Below are positions 9,062-17,430 of a DNA stretch of 50,971 nt, piece by piece. The position numbers and the translations under genes are program-made. The DNA lies in NCBI GenBank assembly GCA_024643325.1, contig JAHEND010000014.1, forward strand, positions 1 to 50,971, given 5' to 3'. The notes beneath the pieces were generated by a model. The model saw only the letters and a program-made list of their open reading frames with translations, did not search any database and was not told the DNA's origin. This DNA comes from Sediminicola sp. GTDB taxonomy: Bacteria > Bacteroidota > Bacteroidia > Flavobacteriales > Flavobacteriaceae. Every line of letters starts with the position of its first letter. The first letter of the stretch is position 1.

Positions 9062-9745
9062 ATGCAAGATAACTTGGCTAAAAATATACTAGAGGTCGAG
9101 GCTTCTAGTGAGAAAACCCTATCCATTATAGACCTCATTTTTAATGGTGGTGCAGGTAGTGTATTTATCATGGGCCTACTTTTTTTCCTATTAGCGATAG
9201 CGCTTTATATTTATTTTGAACGTCTTTTTGCTATAAAAGCAGCTTCTAAAATAGATGCTAATTTCATGAATCAGATAAAGGACTATATCAGTAATGGTAA
9301 AATAGATGCAGCAAAATCACTATGCGCTCAAACAGATTCTCCCGTAGCCAGGCTTACTGAAAAAGGGGTGTCTAGAATTGGAAAGCCTTTAGATGACATT
9401 AATACAGCCATTGAAAACGCAGGTACTTTAGAGGTGTATAAATTAGAGAAGAATGTAAGTGTACTTGCCACGGTAGCTGGTGCTGCTCCAATGATTGGAT
9501 TTTTAGGTACAGTGATTGGAATGATATTGGCATTCCATGAAATGGCTACCTCTGGTGGTCAGGCAGAAATGGGGGCTTTGGCTTCAGGTATATATACCGC
9601 AATGACAACTACGGTGGGTGGTTTAGTAGTGGGTATTATAGCCTATATTGGCTACAACCATTTGGTTAATATGACCAATAAAGTGGTGCATAGTATGGAA
9701 GCTAATGCAGTAGACTTCTTAGACTTATTGAACGAACCTGTCTAG
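9062..9745 (+). CDS. exbB: MotA/TolQ/ExbB proton channel protein
   Basis: A 227-aa inner-membrane subunit of an ExbB/TolQ channel, which uses proton motive force to drive TonB. It has an N-terminal membrane segment (about residues 33-53), a cytoplasmic loop, and the two C-terminal segments with the family signature VAGAAPMIGFLGTVIGMI and MTTTVGGLVVGIIAYIGYN. The length suits ExbB. exbD follows 7 bp downstream, then a TonB-like gene, so the three form one energy-transduction unit. TolQ is the alternative name, but the linked TonB-like protein favours ExbB. Confidence 0.9.
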   Translation: MQDNLAKNILEVEASSEKTLSIIDLIFNGGAGSVFIMGLLFFLLAIALYIYFERLFAIKAASKIDANFMNQIKDYISNGKIDAAKSLCAQTDSPVARLTEKGVSRIGKPLDDINTAIENAGTLEVYKLEKNVSVLATVAGAAPMIGFLGTVIGMILAFHEMATSGGQAEMGALASGIYTAMTTTVGGLVVGIIAYIGYNHLVNMTNKVVHSMEANAVDFLDLLNEPV

Positions 9746-9752
9746 TTTTTTT

Positions 9753-10139
9753 ATGAAATTAAAAGGTAGAAACAAGATCAGTCCAGAATTTAGTATGTCT
9801 TCTATGACAGACATCGTATTTCTGCTGCTTATATTTTTTTTATTAACCTCTAACAGTCCTAATGCGCTAGACTTAATACTGCCAAAAGCTAAAGGGAAAA
9901 CGACCAATACCCAACAAGTTACAGTAACTATTGACGAGGACTTAAGGTATTTTGTGAATGAAAAGTTGGTGGAACAAGCTCAGTTAGAAGCTATTTTAAT
10001 TCAGGAACTGTATGCGCAAGATGCCCCTACAATTATCCTTAGGGCGGCTGAATCCATTGCTATAAAAGAGGCTGTATACGTTATGGATGTAGCCAACAGA
10101 AACCAATTCAAGGTAATCCTTGCAGTAAGGCCAAATTAA
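9753..10139 (+). CDS. exbD: ExbD/TolR-family biopolymer transport protein
   Basis: A 128-aa protein with one N-terminal transmembrane helix preceded by a short basic segment (MKLKGRNKISPEFSMSSMTD). The Asp in MTDIVFLLLIFFLLTS is the conserved membrane residue that carries protons in ExbD/TolR. The rest is a periplasmic domain ending AVRPN. Its stop codon overlaps the start of the next gene (TAATG), a sign of translational coupling. It works with the upstream ExbB and the downstream TonB-like protein. Confidence 0.9.
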   Translation: MKLKGRNKISPEFSMSSMTDIVFLLLIFFLLTSNSPNALDLILPKAKGKTTNTQQVTVTIDEDLRYFVNEKLVEQAQLEAILIQELYAQDAPTIILRAAESIAIKEAVYVMDVANRNQFKVILAVRPN

Positions 10140-11020
10140 TGGCATTTTTACAAACTACATACGAGAAAAAATCTTTTTGGACCACCTCCTTTATTTTATT
10201 AGGCGTGTTGTTGTTGCTCTTCTTTGCAGGCCTTAGATATTTAGACCCACCTGTAGAGAACGGCATACTCATAGCTTTTGGAAATACAGATTCCGGAAAT
10301 AGTTTAGCGCTAGCACCTCCTACCCGAGCCATTACTGAAGAAATTACTCTCTCTACTGAGGCTAACTCAGCTCCTGATGTTCAAGAAGTGTTGGAAAATG
10401 AACCTATTATAGAATCATCCGACGAAGTGGTTTTAACTACAGAAAATTCCGAGCCAATACTTCCTAAAAAGGTTTCTGAAAAAACATCCGAAACATTGGC
10501 TGAAAAAGTACCAGAAACAGTTCCTGATAAAACGTCTGAAACAGTTCCTGATGAAGTGCCAAATAAAGTCAGTAAACAGGCATCGGCCGCGACTAAAGCG
10601 GCCCTAGAAAATATATTAGGCGCAAAAGAAGCCTTAGGGTCAGGTCTTGGAAATGGAGAAAAAGCGGCCAATCAAGGGCTTTCAGATGGATCTAAGTATG
10701 CAAATTCTTTTTATGGCACTTCTGCAGGAGATGTTCAGGGTTTTGGTTTTGGATTGGCGGGAAGAAGTTTGGCAACTAAGGGGTCTGTTACGCCTGATTG
10801 TAATGAAGAAGGAAGGGTTGTTGTTGCTATAACTGTGGATAGATCTGGAAAGGTAATTGCTGCAGATCCGGGAGTGAAAGGTTCTACTAATAATGCGCCA
10901 TGCCTTTTAGCTCCTGCCAAAGCCACTGCTTTCATGTATCAGTGGGCTCCAGATGCTCAGGCGCCGGAAAAGCAAATTGGTTTTGTGGTCATTAATTTTA
11001 AGTTGGGAGGGCAACGATGA
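10139..11020 (+). CDS. TonB-like energy transducer
   Basis: A 293-aa protein with one N-terminal membrane anchor (about residues 15-37, FILLGVLLLLFFAGLRYL). It has a long periplasmic linker rich in Glu, Pro, Lys and Thr with imperfect repeats of the form ETVPDKTSETVPDEVPNK, and a C-terminal domain resembling TonB (GRVVVAITVDRSGKVIAADPG ... GFVVINFKLG). Two Cys residues in that domain may form a disulphide. It starts inside the exbD stop codon, and its own stop overlaps the folC start (ATGA). The likely role is to transmit energy to TonB-dependent receptors in the outer membrane. TonB families in this phylum are diverse, so no exact name is given. Confidence 0.8.
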   Translation: MAFLQTTYEKKSFWTTSFILLGVLLLLFFAGLRYLDPPVENGILIAFGNTDSGNSLALAPPTRAITEEITLSTEANSAPDVQEVLENEPIIESSDEVVLTTENSEPILPKKVSEKTSETLAEKVPETVPDKTSETVPDEVPNKVSKQASAATKAALENILGAKEALGSGLGNGEKAANQGLSDGSKYANSFYGTSAGDVQGFGFGLAGRSLATKGSVTPDCNEEGRVVVAITVDRSGKVIAADPGVKGSTNNAPCLLAPAKATAFMYQWAPDAQAPEKQIGFVVINFKLGGQR

Positions 11021-12231
11021 TAAATTATACGGAAGCCACACAATGGTTGTTTGATCAATTGCCCATGTATCAGCAAAAAGGGGCTGTGGCCCTCAATGCT
11101 AAATTAGACGGGATTACAAAAATTTGTACTTATTTGGGAGAACCCCACCAAAAATTTAAAAGTATTCATGTGGCTGGAACGAATGGGAAGGGATCTTCTT
11201 CTCATATGTTGGCTGCTATTTTGCAAGAAGCAGGCTATAAAGTAGGGCTTTATACCTCACCTCATTTAAAAGATTTCAGAGAGCGCATAAAGATTAACGG
11301 TCAAGAAATTCCTGAGAAAGAGGTGGTTTCTTTTGTGTCTTCTCACAAAGATTATATGAGCCAAAATGCCCTTTCTTTTTTTGAAATGACTGTGGCAATG
11401 GCGTTTGATTATTTTGCTGTAAGTAGAGTAGATATTGCCATTATAGAAGTGGGCCTCGGTGGGCGTTTAGACGCGACGAATGTCATTAAACCTGAAGTTT
11501 CTCTTATAACCAACATTGGTTTTGATCATATGGATTTATTAGGTAATACCCTTGCTCAAATAGCGATTGAAAAAGCTGGAATAATAAAACCTAATGTTCC
11601 GGTTGTTATTAGTGAGTGGCACAGAGATACTGAGGCTGTTTTTAAAGCAAAATCTGCAGCTGTAGCTGCGCCTATTTATTTTGCCAATGATGTTATTGAA
11701 AAGCAGTATTCTACAGATTTAAAAGGCGCTTATCAAGAAAAAAACATAAAAGGTGTTGTAGCTGTGCTAAGGCATTTGTCAGGGTTTAATGTAACTTCCA
11801 AACACATTAAGGCGGGTTTGTCTAATGTGGTAGGTATTACGGGATTATTAGGCAGGTGGCAGGTACTACTCAATAAGCCACTTGTTATTGCAGATACTGC
11901 GCATAACGAGGCAGGCATTTCATTGGTGGTTAAACAGCTTCTAAAAACGCCTCACAAACGCCTTCATTTAGTGTTGGGCTTTGTGAAAGACAAGGATTTA
12001 GATACTATTCTGCCTTTATTGCCAGTAGACGCATTGTATTATATTGCTGCTCCAGCCATTCAGAGGGGTTTAGATCCTTTGGTTTTTATTGAGCGCGCAT
12101 CGCATTTTAACCTGTTCTGTAATCACTACAGCTCTGTGAATGAGGCTTTTAAAGCAGCTAAAAAGCAAGCTAAAAAAGAAGACCTTATTTTTATTGGAGG
12201 GAGTAATTTTGTGGTAGCCGAGGTAGTTTAA
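11017..12231 (+). CDS. folC: Folylpolyglutamate synthase / dihydrofolate synthase
   Basis: A 404-aa Mur-ligase-type ATP-dependent enzyme that adds glutamate to folate and to dihydropteroate. The ATP loop VAGTNGKGSSSHMLA, the segment LYTSPHLKDFRERI and the ALSFFEMTVAMAF / EVGLGGRLDATNV motifs are typical of FolC. Domain order and length are normal. The start codon overlaps the stop of the TonB-like gene by 4 bp, so it is probably expressed from the same transcript even though the function is unrelated. No terminator is visible before the tRNA promoter downstream. Confidence 0.94.
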   Translation: MINYTEATQWLFDQLPMYQQKGAVALNAKLDGITKICTYLGEPHQKFKSIHVAGTNGKGSSSHMLAAILQEAGYKVGLYTSPHLKDFRERIKINGQEIPEKEVVSFVSSHKDYMSQNALSFFEMTVAMAFDYFAVSRVDIAIIEVGLGGRLDATNVIKPEVSLITNIGFDHMDLLGNTLAQIAIEKAGIIKPNVPVVISEWHRDTEAVFKAKSAAVAAPIYFANDVIEKQYSTDLKGAYQEKNIKGVVAVLRHLSGFNVTSKHIKAGLSNVVGITGLLGRWQVLLNKPLVIADTAHNEAGISLVVKQLLKTPHKRLHLVLGFVKDKDLDTILPLLPVDALYYIAAPAIQRGLDPLVFIERASHFNLFCNHYSSVNEAFKAAKKQAKKEDLIFIGGSNFVVAEVV

Positions 12232-12260
12232 AAAAATACTTCTTTTTTTTATTTTTTTCT

Positions 12261-12290
12261 TTTGGGAACTAAAAAACAATCTTATATTTG
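12261..12290 (+). promoter_or_regulatory. tRNA-Val promoter
   Basis: TTTG (12261-12264), an 18-nt spacer and TATATTTG (12283-12290) form a near-ideal Bacteroidetes sigma-A promoter. The tRNA begins 28 nt further on. This is one of the clearest promoters in the window. Confidence 0.75.
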
Positions 12291-12318
12291 CACTCGCTTC
12301 TGTAAAGGAGCACTGTAA

Positions 12319-12393
12319 GGGCCCTTAGCTCAGCTGGTTCAGAGCACCTGCCTTACAAGCAGGGGGTCACTGGTTCGAACCCAGTAGGGCCCA
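12319..12393 (+). tRNA. tRNA-Val (anticodon TAC)
   Basis: A complete cloverleaf. The acceptor stem is GGGCCCT / AGGGCCC with discriminator A. The D stem is GCTC/GAGC, the anticodon stem CCTGC/GCAGG has loop CTTACAA (anticodon TAC), and the T arm is ACTGG-TTCGAAC-CCAGT. The CCA end is not encoded (the next bases are CAA), so it must be added after transcription. It has its own promoter and a strong terminator. Confidence 0.97.
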
Positions 12394-12394
12394 C

Positions 12395-12426
12395 AAAAAG
12401 CCTCTCATTTATGAGAGGCTTTTTTT
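12395..12426 (+). terminator. Terminator after tRNA-Val
   Basis: The stem AAAAAGCCTCTCAT (12395-12408) pairs with ATGAGAGGCTTTTT (12411-12424) across a 2-nt loop, and the T-run reaches 12426. The A-run at the 5' side makes it potentially active in both directions. Confidence 0.92.
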
Positions 12427-12509
12427 ATGCCCATAAATCACTTAATCAGTTGTTTTGCCCAGTTGGTCTGAATTTTTAGCCTTGTAGGGGATTGGCGTTA
12501 ATTTTGTTT

Positions 12510-12517
12510 TATATTTG
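12510..12517 (+). promoter_or_regulatory. -7 promoter element of the plug-like gene
   Basis: TATATTTG, an exact TAnnTTTG match, lies 26 nt before the ATG at 12544. A TTG at 12492-12494 is only 15 nt upstream, closer than usual, so the -33 element is uncertain. Confidence 0.5.
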
Positions 12518-12543
12518 AAAAAGCACTAAATAAAACCTGAAAG

Positions 12544-13008
12544 ATGAGATATCTATTGACTGTATTGATTAGTTTGAGCTTTATGACTACTGTTTTAGCG
12601 CAAGATAATAATGAGAATGGTAAAGAGCCTACAAAAAAAGAGCTTAAAAAGCTTGCCAAACAAAGGGCTAAGCGTATAAAAGCGGAGGCTGAAGCTAAGA
12701 AATTTAATGAATTCAGGATAGATATAAATGCACCAACTGTAGCGCAAGCTATTAGACAGTATTTAGGTGCCGCAAGGATTCAGGGGAATAATGTAATCCT
12801 GAGAGATAGAAGTTCAATGAACACAGGTTCTCCATATGCTGTTTGGGATGTAGACGGCGCTGTTAGAGATACTCCCCCAGCAGGTTTAGATCTTACTACG
12901 ATTAGATATGTAAAAGTACTTCGATCTTTATCTGAAACAAATAAGTATGGATTTATTGGTGGTGGAGGAGTTATTGTTATAAAAACAGCACTTACTTATA
13001 AAGAGTAA
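12544..13008 (+). CDS. Secreted stand-alone TonB-plug-like protein
   Basis: A 154-aa protein with a signal peptide (about residues 1-19, ending VLAQ), then a highly charged Lys/Glu/Ala helix (about 25-55, KKELKKLAKQRAKRIKAEAEAK). A C-terminal domain follows that resembles the end of a TonB-dependent receptor plug. AQAIRQYLGAARIQGNNVIL fits the first plug helix and strand. WDVDGAVRDTPP fits the 'vvDGvp' segment. LTTIRYVKVLRS fits 'I.sIeVLK', and GFIGGGGVIVIKT fits 'yG..ga.GVI.i.Tk'. There is no beta-barrel and no sign of a frameshifted one downstream, so this is not a broken receptor within reach. Function is unknown; it could bind TonB or a partner in the periplasm. Confidence 0.72.
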   Translation: MRYLLTVLISLSFMTTVLAQDNNENGKEPTKKELKKLAKQRAKRIKAEAEAKKFNEFRIDINAPTVAQAIRQYLGAARIQGNNVILRDRSSMNTGSPYAVWDVDGAVRDTPPAGLDLTTIRYVKVLRSLSETNKYGFIGGGGVIVIKTALTYKE

Positions 13009-13109
13009 TTCATATAATTTGTATTAATTAAAAATAATTTATCCATATATAATAGTTCTATGTTTAAACTATTATCAATTTTATAAGACAATTTTATTAT
13101 ACTTGCAGT

Positions 13110-14432
13110 ATGATAAGATTGTTTTTTTTGTTATTTGTTTCTGCGGCTTTTTCACAGCAAATTTCTCGTTTTGACAAAGCATTAATTTGGAGAGATAGCT
13201 TGTTGTTGTTTTCTAGTGACTCTATTTATTCCTCTCCAATTTCACCATCTAGAAGTTTCTCTTTCTCTTCGCTGCCTCTAAAACCCAACAAAGATTTACC
13301 AGTACTAAAATCAATTATTACTCCTTTAGATAGTCAAATATATTTTTTGGACGGAATGGGGGGTGGGGTGTATGAGTTTCAAAAAGATTCTTTAATAAGA
13401 ATTGATAAGTCTTATAAACACCGAATGCAAATAGATGCTACCGTGTTTGTGAAAAACGACACCGTCTTTAAATATGGAGGATATGGATTTTGGTCTGTTA
13501 GAAACTTTATTACCTTCTTTGATCCTAATACTAAAGAGTGGGAAATACTACCCGCTCAGAATTCAGATATAATACCAGGAGGAACTATAGCATCTAAGTA
13601 TGCTATTTCATCTGACGAAATTATATTTCTTGGTGGTGAAAAATTAAACGTTTTTGATCAAGTAGATTTTTCTCCAGCCAATGAAATTTGGAAATTTAAT
13701 TTTAAAGATAAAATTTGGACTTTTTTGGGAAATTCTACTTTAAATTTTTCAAATTTTAAAGCCTATGTCCAAATGGGTGAAGAAATTTTGTTTTTAGACG
13801 ATACTGATTTAACACTGATCAATCCATTCACAAATAAGGTTACAAAATTTAATAACACCACTTTACATAAAAAGTTCATTGTTACAAAAAATTTAATGCC
13901 ACTATACAACAACAATCAGTTTGTTAGTTTTGTAAGCTCAAGTATTACGGGCGCTATAGGTATTGAAGTAAGGGGAAGAGATGAATTCTTTGGCCCGTTA
14001 TTGGAAACTTCTAAGCTTTACAATGATTTTAATTATTTTTGGTTGCTTCTGGTTTTGCCTTTTGGTTTTGCCATTGCAATAGGGGTGAAAAAATATAAGC
14101 GCTACCAATCAAGGGCCAATTCAATGACCCTTGAAAAAGGAGGATTAATTTATAAAAGAATTTATTACAGTTTGACTGTAGAAGAAAATGGAATCTTACT
14201 CTGTTTGCTTGGTTCAGATGGCGTGGAGACTTCTAGTATTATGGAAATTATTGAAAACCCGAACCACAATTATTCTCATAATATGAGAACCAAAAATAAA
14301 ATCATAGGAGAATTGAATTATAAGTTAAAGACAATTCTTAAAATTAATAAAGATCTTATTTTGGCGGCAAAGTCTGATAAAGACAAACGCATTATTATTT
14401 ATAGCATAGACAAGACTTTCTTTAGTTATTAA
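13110..14432 (+). CDS. Kelch-like periplasmic sensor with TM helix and probable winged helix
   Basis: A 440-aa protein not recognised as a named family. It has a signal peptide (1-15) and a periplasmic part (about 16-305) with beta-propeller or kelch-like blades (FKYGGYGFWSVRNFITFFDP, then DEIIFLGGEKLNVFD and NEIWKFNFKDKIWTFLG). One TM helix (about 309-326, FWLLLVLPFGFAIAIGV) is followed by a basic stop-transfer (KKYKRYQSR). The cytoplasmic tail of about 110 aa contains LTVEENGILLCLLGSDG, NKIIGELNYKLK and a terminal beta hairpin, which reads like an OmpR-type winged helix ('LT..E..iL..L' ... 'v...i..Lr.KL'). This would be a one-component membrane regulator. The wHTH assignment is inference. 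It is more AT-rich than its neighbours and convergent with murF. Confidence 0.65.
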   Translation: MIRLFFLLFVSAAFSQQISRFDKALIWRDSLLLFSSDSIYSSPISPSRSFSFSSLPLKPNKDLPVLKSIITPLDSQIYFLDGMGGGVYEFQKDSLIRIDKSYKHRMQIDATVFVKNDTVFKYGGYGFWSVRNFITFFDPNTKEWEILPAQNSDIIPGGTIASKYAISSDEIIFLGGEKLNVFDQVDFSPANEIWKFNFKDKIWTFLGNSTLNFSNFKAYVQMGEEILFLDDTDLTLINPFTNKVTKFNNTTLHKKFIVTKNLMPLYNNNQFVSFVSSSITGAIGIEVRGRDEFFGPLLETSKLYNDFNYFWLLLVLPFGFAIAIGVKKYKRYQSRANSMTLEKGGLIYKRIYYSLTVEENGILLCLLGSDGVETSSIMEIIENPNHNYSHNMRTKNKIIGELNYKLKTILKINKDLILAAKSDKDKRIIIYSIDKTFFSY

Positions 14433-14480
14433 ATAATCTTATTTTAAAAAACGACTAATTTTACACTTTTAGTTTATCTA

Positions 14481-15767
14481 TTATGCTAATAGCGGAAGCA
14501 CTCTTTCCAAAGCCATCCCTCTTGATCCTTTAATTAGTATAAGTGAAGGGTCAGATTTAAATGGGCTGTTATTTTGTTTAAAAGCCTCAAAATTGGGGTA
14601 GCTTTCAAAATCGTTTTTTGTGTTATGGAATAAAGTACCTATTAAAATAATGTGATCTATTTTAGAAAGTTCCAGCTGATTGACAATTGCTTGATGTTCT
14701 TGAGCGGCTGTGTCTCCTAATTCAAACATGTCTCCTAGAACAACTATTTTATTTTTTATAGTAGGATGAGATAAGTTTGAGAAATGTTTAATAGCCACTT
14801 CCATACTACTCGGATTGGCGTTGTAGGCATCTAAAACTACCTGATGAGGTCCAATTTTTTTTAGTTCAGACCTGTTGTTATTGGACTCGTATGTCTCAAT
14901 AGCATTTTTTATGCCACCCATCTCAACTTCAAAAAAGCGACCTATACTGGCTGCTATCATACAGTTTGTTGCATTATACACACCGTAAAGCGAGGTGTTT
15001 ATTGGGGTCCCTTGAAATGATAAACTCACAGTAGTATTGCTTTCAAGGTGGTTGGTCTGGTAAGTGTTCTCTTGCTTATTTCCAAAAGAAATACCGTATT
15101 GGTATTCACTTATTGCAGCGGTTTGTATAGGGTCTTCACTATTGTAGAGTATGGTTTTGTTATGAGCTTTTAAAAATTGATACAGCTCGCTTTTTCCTTT
15201 AATAACCCCTTGAACTCCCCCAAAACCCTCTAAGTGTGCTTTGCCAAAATTGGTAATACACCCAAAGTCTGGTTGAGCTAATTCACAAAGAAATGCAATT
15301 TCATTTTGATGGTTAGCGCCCATTTCAATCACGGCAAATTCAGTATCTTCTTTTATATTCAAAAGACTTAGCGGAACACCAATGTGATTGTTTAAATTCC
15401 CCTGGGTAGCAGTGGTTTTATATTTTTGACATAAAACCCTATAGATGAGTTCTTTTGTAGTTGTTTTTCCGTTACTTCCTGTTAAAGAAATCACCGTAGC
15501 TTTACAATAATTTCTATGATATGTCCCTAACGCTTGAAGTGTTTTTAAGGCGTTATTTACGAATATGCATCCTGGTTTATCTTTAAGAGATGCTTGGTCT
15601 ACTACTGCGTATGAGGCCCCTTTTTGCAAAGCTTCTAAAGCGAATTCATTTCCATTAAAACGCTCTCCTGACAAAGCAAAGTACAGGCAGCCTTTTTCAA
15701 TTTTTCTACTATCCGTAGAAACAGTTCTGTTTTTCAGAAATAGCTCGTGGAGTAATGAGATCTCCAT
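14481..15767 (-). CDS. murF: UDP-MurNAc-tripeptide--D-Ala-D-Ala ligase
   Basis: A 428-aa ATP-dependent ligase that adds D-Ala-D-Ala to the UDP-MurNAc-tripeptide, the last cytoplasmic step before lipid I. It has an N-terminal MurF-type substrate domain (TDSRKIEKGCLYFALSGERFNGNEFA), the ATP loop SLTGSNGKTTTKELI, and the central VIEMGANHQNEI and CITNFGKAHLEGFG motifs. The C-terminal domain includes VLDAYNANPSSM. The start ATG is 5 bp after the gldJ stop, so the two are cotranscribed. It is absent from the dcw cluster further right, which has murE, murD, murC and murG, so this is the cell's likely MurF copy. Confidence 0.94.
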   Translation of the reverse strand: MEISLLHELFLKNRTVSTDSRKIEKGCLYFALSGERFNGNEFALEALQKGASYAVVDQASLKDKPGCIFVNNALKTLQALGTYHRNYCKATVISLTGSNGKTTTKELIYRVLCQKYKTTATQGNLNNHIGVPLSLLNIKEDTEFAVIEMGANHQNEIAFLCELAQPDFGCITNFGKAHLEGFGGVQGVIKGKSELYQFLKAHNKTILYNSEDPIQTAAISEYQYGISFGNKQENTYQTNHLESNTTVSLSFQGTPINTSLYGVYNATNCMIAASIGRFFEVEMGGIKNAIETYESNNNRSELKKIGPHQVVLDAYNANPSSMEVAIKHFSNLSHPTIKNKIVVLGDMFELGDTAAQEHQAIVNQLELSKIDHIILIGTLFHNTKNDFESYPNFEAFKQNNSPFKSDPSLILIKGSRGMALERVLPLLA

Positions 15768-15772
15768 GAAAA

Positions 15773-17404
15773 TTATTTAGTGCGCTTGTTTTTTGGTGTT
15801 TTATTTTGAATTTTAGATTTACTGCCAATTCTTGACATAGCACATCTAAATCCAATAAAATCCGTGGCCATATACTGAGGCAGATACCTTCTTTGTGCTG
15901 GATCTAACCAATAAGCCCTGTCTTTCCATGACCCTCCTTTATAGACCCTTACTTCATCACTGATTAAAGTGCTTCTGTAATCTGAATTGTCATAGTTTTT
16001 AACCATTTCACCATTGTCATTTGTGGTGACCCTATTTTGAGGAGAATTGTACATGTTCCTTATAGGTTTATCATCAGATACCCTCTCGTAATATTGTCTT
16101 GAAGAAGCTAAATCTCCATCCCTATAGCTACGGTTGTCGCTTTCAGAAAAATTTGACCTTAAGTAGGTGTCGTTTTGATCTAAGGCTGTTTTCTCAATTT
16201 CGCCAGGTAGGGTTTTTGCTATGATTTTTCCATTGGGTAAGGTGTCAAAATCTACCTCATTTATGGCGACTTTTATTTTCCCATCTTTTCCAATAGCCGC
16301 CTTGTTAAAAACATTTCCTCTGAAGTAATTAAAGTCACTAACTTCGTCGTCTATTATTGGTCTATAGACGTCTGCAACCCACTCGGCTACATTTCCACCC
16401 ATGCCATAAAGTCCAAAGCTATTGGGGGCATGAAATTTAGTTTCAACAGTCACTGCTCCACCGTCGTCGGACCACCCAGCTATACCACCATAATCTCCTT
16501 TAGTTATCTTAAAATTGGCCAATTGGTCACCAACACCTCTTTTGTCTGTATTTCTAGTGTATTCACCATCCCAAGGGTACTTTTTTCTTCCTTTGTAATT
16601 ATTGTATTCTCTGTCTCCAGATTGTGCTTGAGCGGCATATTCCCACTCCGTTTCTGTAGGAAGTCTGTATGAAGGCAATAAAATACCACTGCTTAGTTTT
16701 GCATAAACAGCTATAGTGTCTTTTTGCATTTTTCCTTGAAGAGAATCTATTTGACCTCCATAAGTAGTATTGGGGACTTTGAGGTATGCTTCTGTGTTAA
16801 ACGCAGCGGCTTTTCCATTTAATGGAGCATATTTGGCGTCTTTGGAAAGGAACCCCTCCCTTTCCAAAATAGCCTCATTAACTCTATTGGTCCTCCATTT
16901 TGCGTATTGGTTTGCCTGAATCCAGCTTACTCCAACTACAGGAAATTCGCTATACGCAGGATGTCTAAGGTAGTTAATGACTAAATCTTCGTTGTAAGAA
17001 AGTCTATTTCTCCAAACTAAGGTGTCTGGAAGCGCCCCGTCGTAAATACCCTTATATCTAGGATTTTCTGGAGGGTATACTTTTTTTAAGTAATTTAAGT
17101 ACTCCAAATACATACCATTGGTGACTTCAGTCTCATCCATGTAGAAAGATTGGACATGTTGTTGGCTTGGTGTATTATTCCAATCCTTCATAATGTCGTC
17201 TTGGACTTTACCTTTTGTGAAGGTACCCCCTTCTACAAAAACCAATCCTGGAGCTGTTTCCTGTTCTTTGAAAGCCTTATAGTTGTCTATTTTCCAGCCA
17301 GTTCCTCTTGAAACTGAGCTGCTTGTAGCAGATTTTTTACAAGAGGTATTTATAAGCGTCAAAGCCATAAGGCAAAGACTAAAGTATCGATAGTTTATTT
17401 TCAT
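15773..17404 (-). CDS. gldJ: Gliding motility lipoprotein GldJ
   Basis: A 543-aa lipoprotein with signal peptide and lipobox ending at Cys22 (LINTSC). It has a formylglycine-generating-enzyme/sulfatase-modifying-factor fold: GLVFVEGGTFTKGKV, YMDETEVTNGMYLEYL, FPVVGVSWIQANQYAKWR, YRLPTETEWEYAA and the C-terminal GGSWKDRAYWLDPAQRR. That fold with this length and a lipoprotein signal is characteristic of GldJ, needed for gliding and for stability of the type IX secretion motor in flavobacteria. It is followed by murF with a 5-bp gap and diverges from porV. A TATATTTG box (17423-17430, minus strand) lies close upstream. Confidence 0.93.
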   Translation of the reverse strand: MKINYRYFSLCLMALTLINTSCKKSATSSSVSRGTGWKIDNYKAFKEQETAPGLVFVEGGTFTKGKVQDDIMKDWNNTPSQQHVQSFYMDETEVTNGMYLEYLNYLKKVYPPENPRYKGIYDGALPDTLVWRNRLSYNEDLVINYLRHPAYSEFPVVGVSWIQANQYAKWRTNRVNEAILEREGFLSKDAKYAPLNGKAAAFNTEAYLKVPNTTYGGQIDSLQGKMQKDTIAVYAKLSSGILLPSYRLPTETEWEYAAQAQSGDREYNNYKGRKKYPWDGEYTRNTDKRGVGDQLANFKITKGDYGGIAGWSDDGGAVTVETKFHAPNSFGLYGMGGNVAEWVADVYRPIIDDEVSDFNYFRGNVFNKAAIGKDGKIKVAINEVDFDTLPNGKIIAKTLPGEIEKTALDQNDTYLRSNFSESDNRSYRDGDLASSRQYYERVSDDKPIRNMYNSPQNRVTTNDNGEMVKNYDNSDYRSTLISDEVRVYKGGSWKDRAYWLDPAQRRYLPQYMATDFIGFRCAMSRIGSKSKIQNKTPKNKRTK

Positions 17405-17422
17405 AATTTCGCATTGTCCCTA

Positions 17423-17430
17423 CAAATATA
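17423..17430 (-). promoter_or_regulatory. gldJ-murF -7 promoter element
   Basis: The plus-strand CAAATATA reads TATATTTG on the minus strand, 18 nt upstream of the gldJ ATG. No clear -33 TTG is seen at the right distance. Confidence 0.5.
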
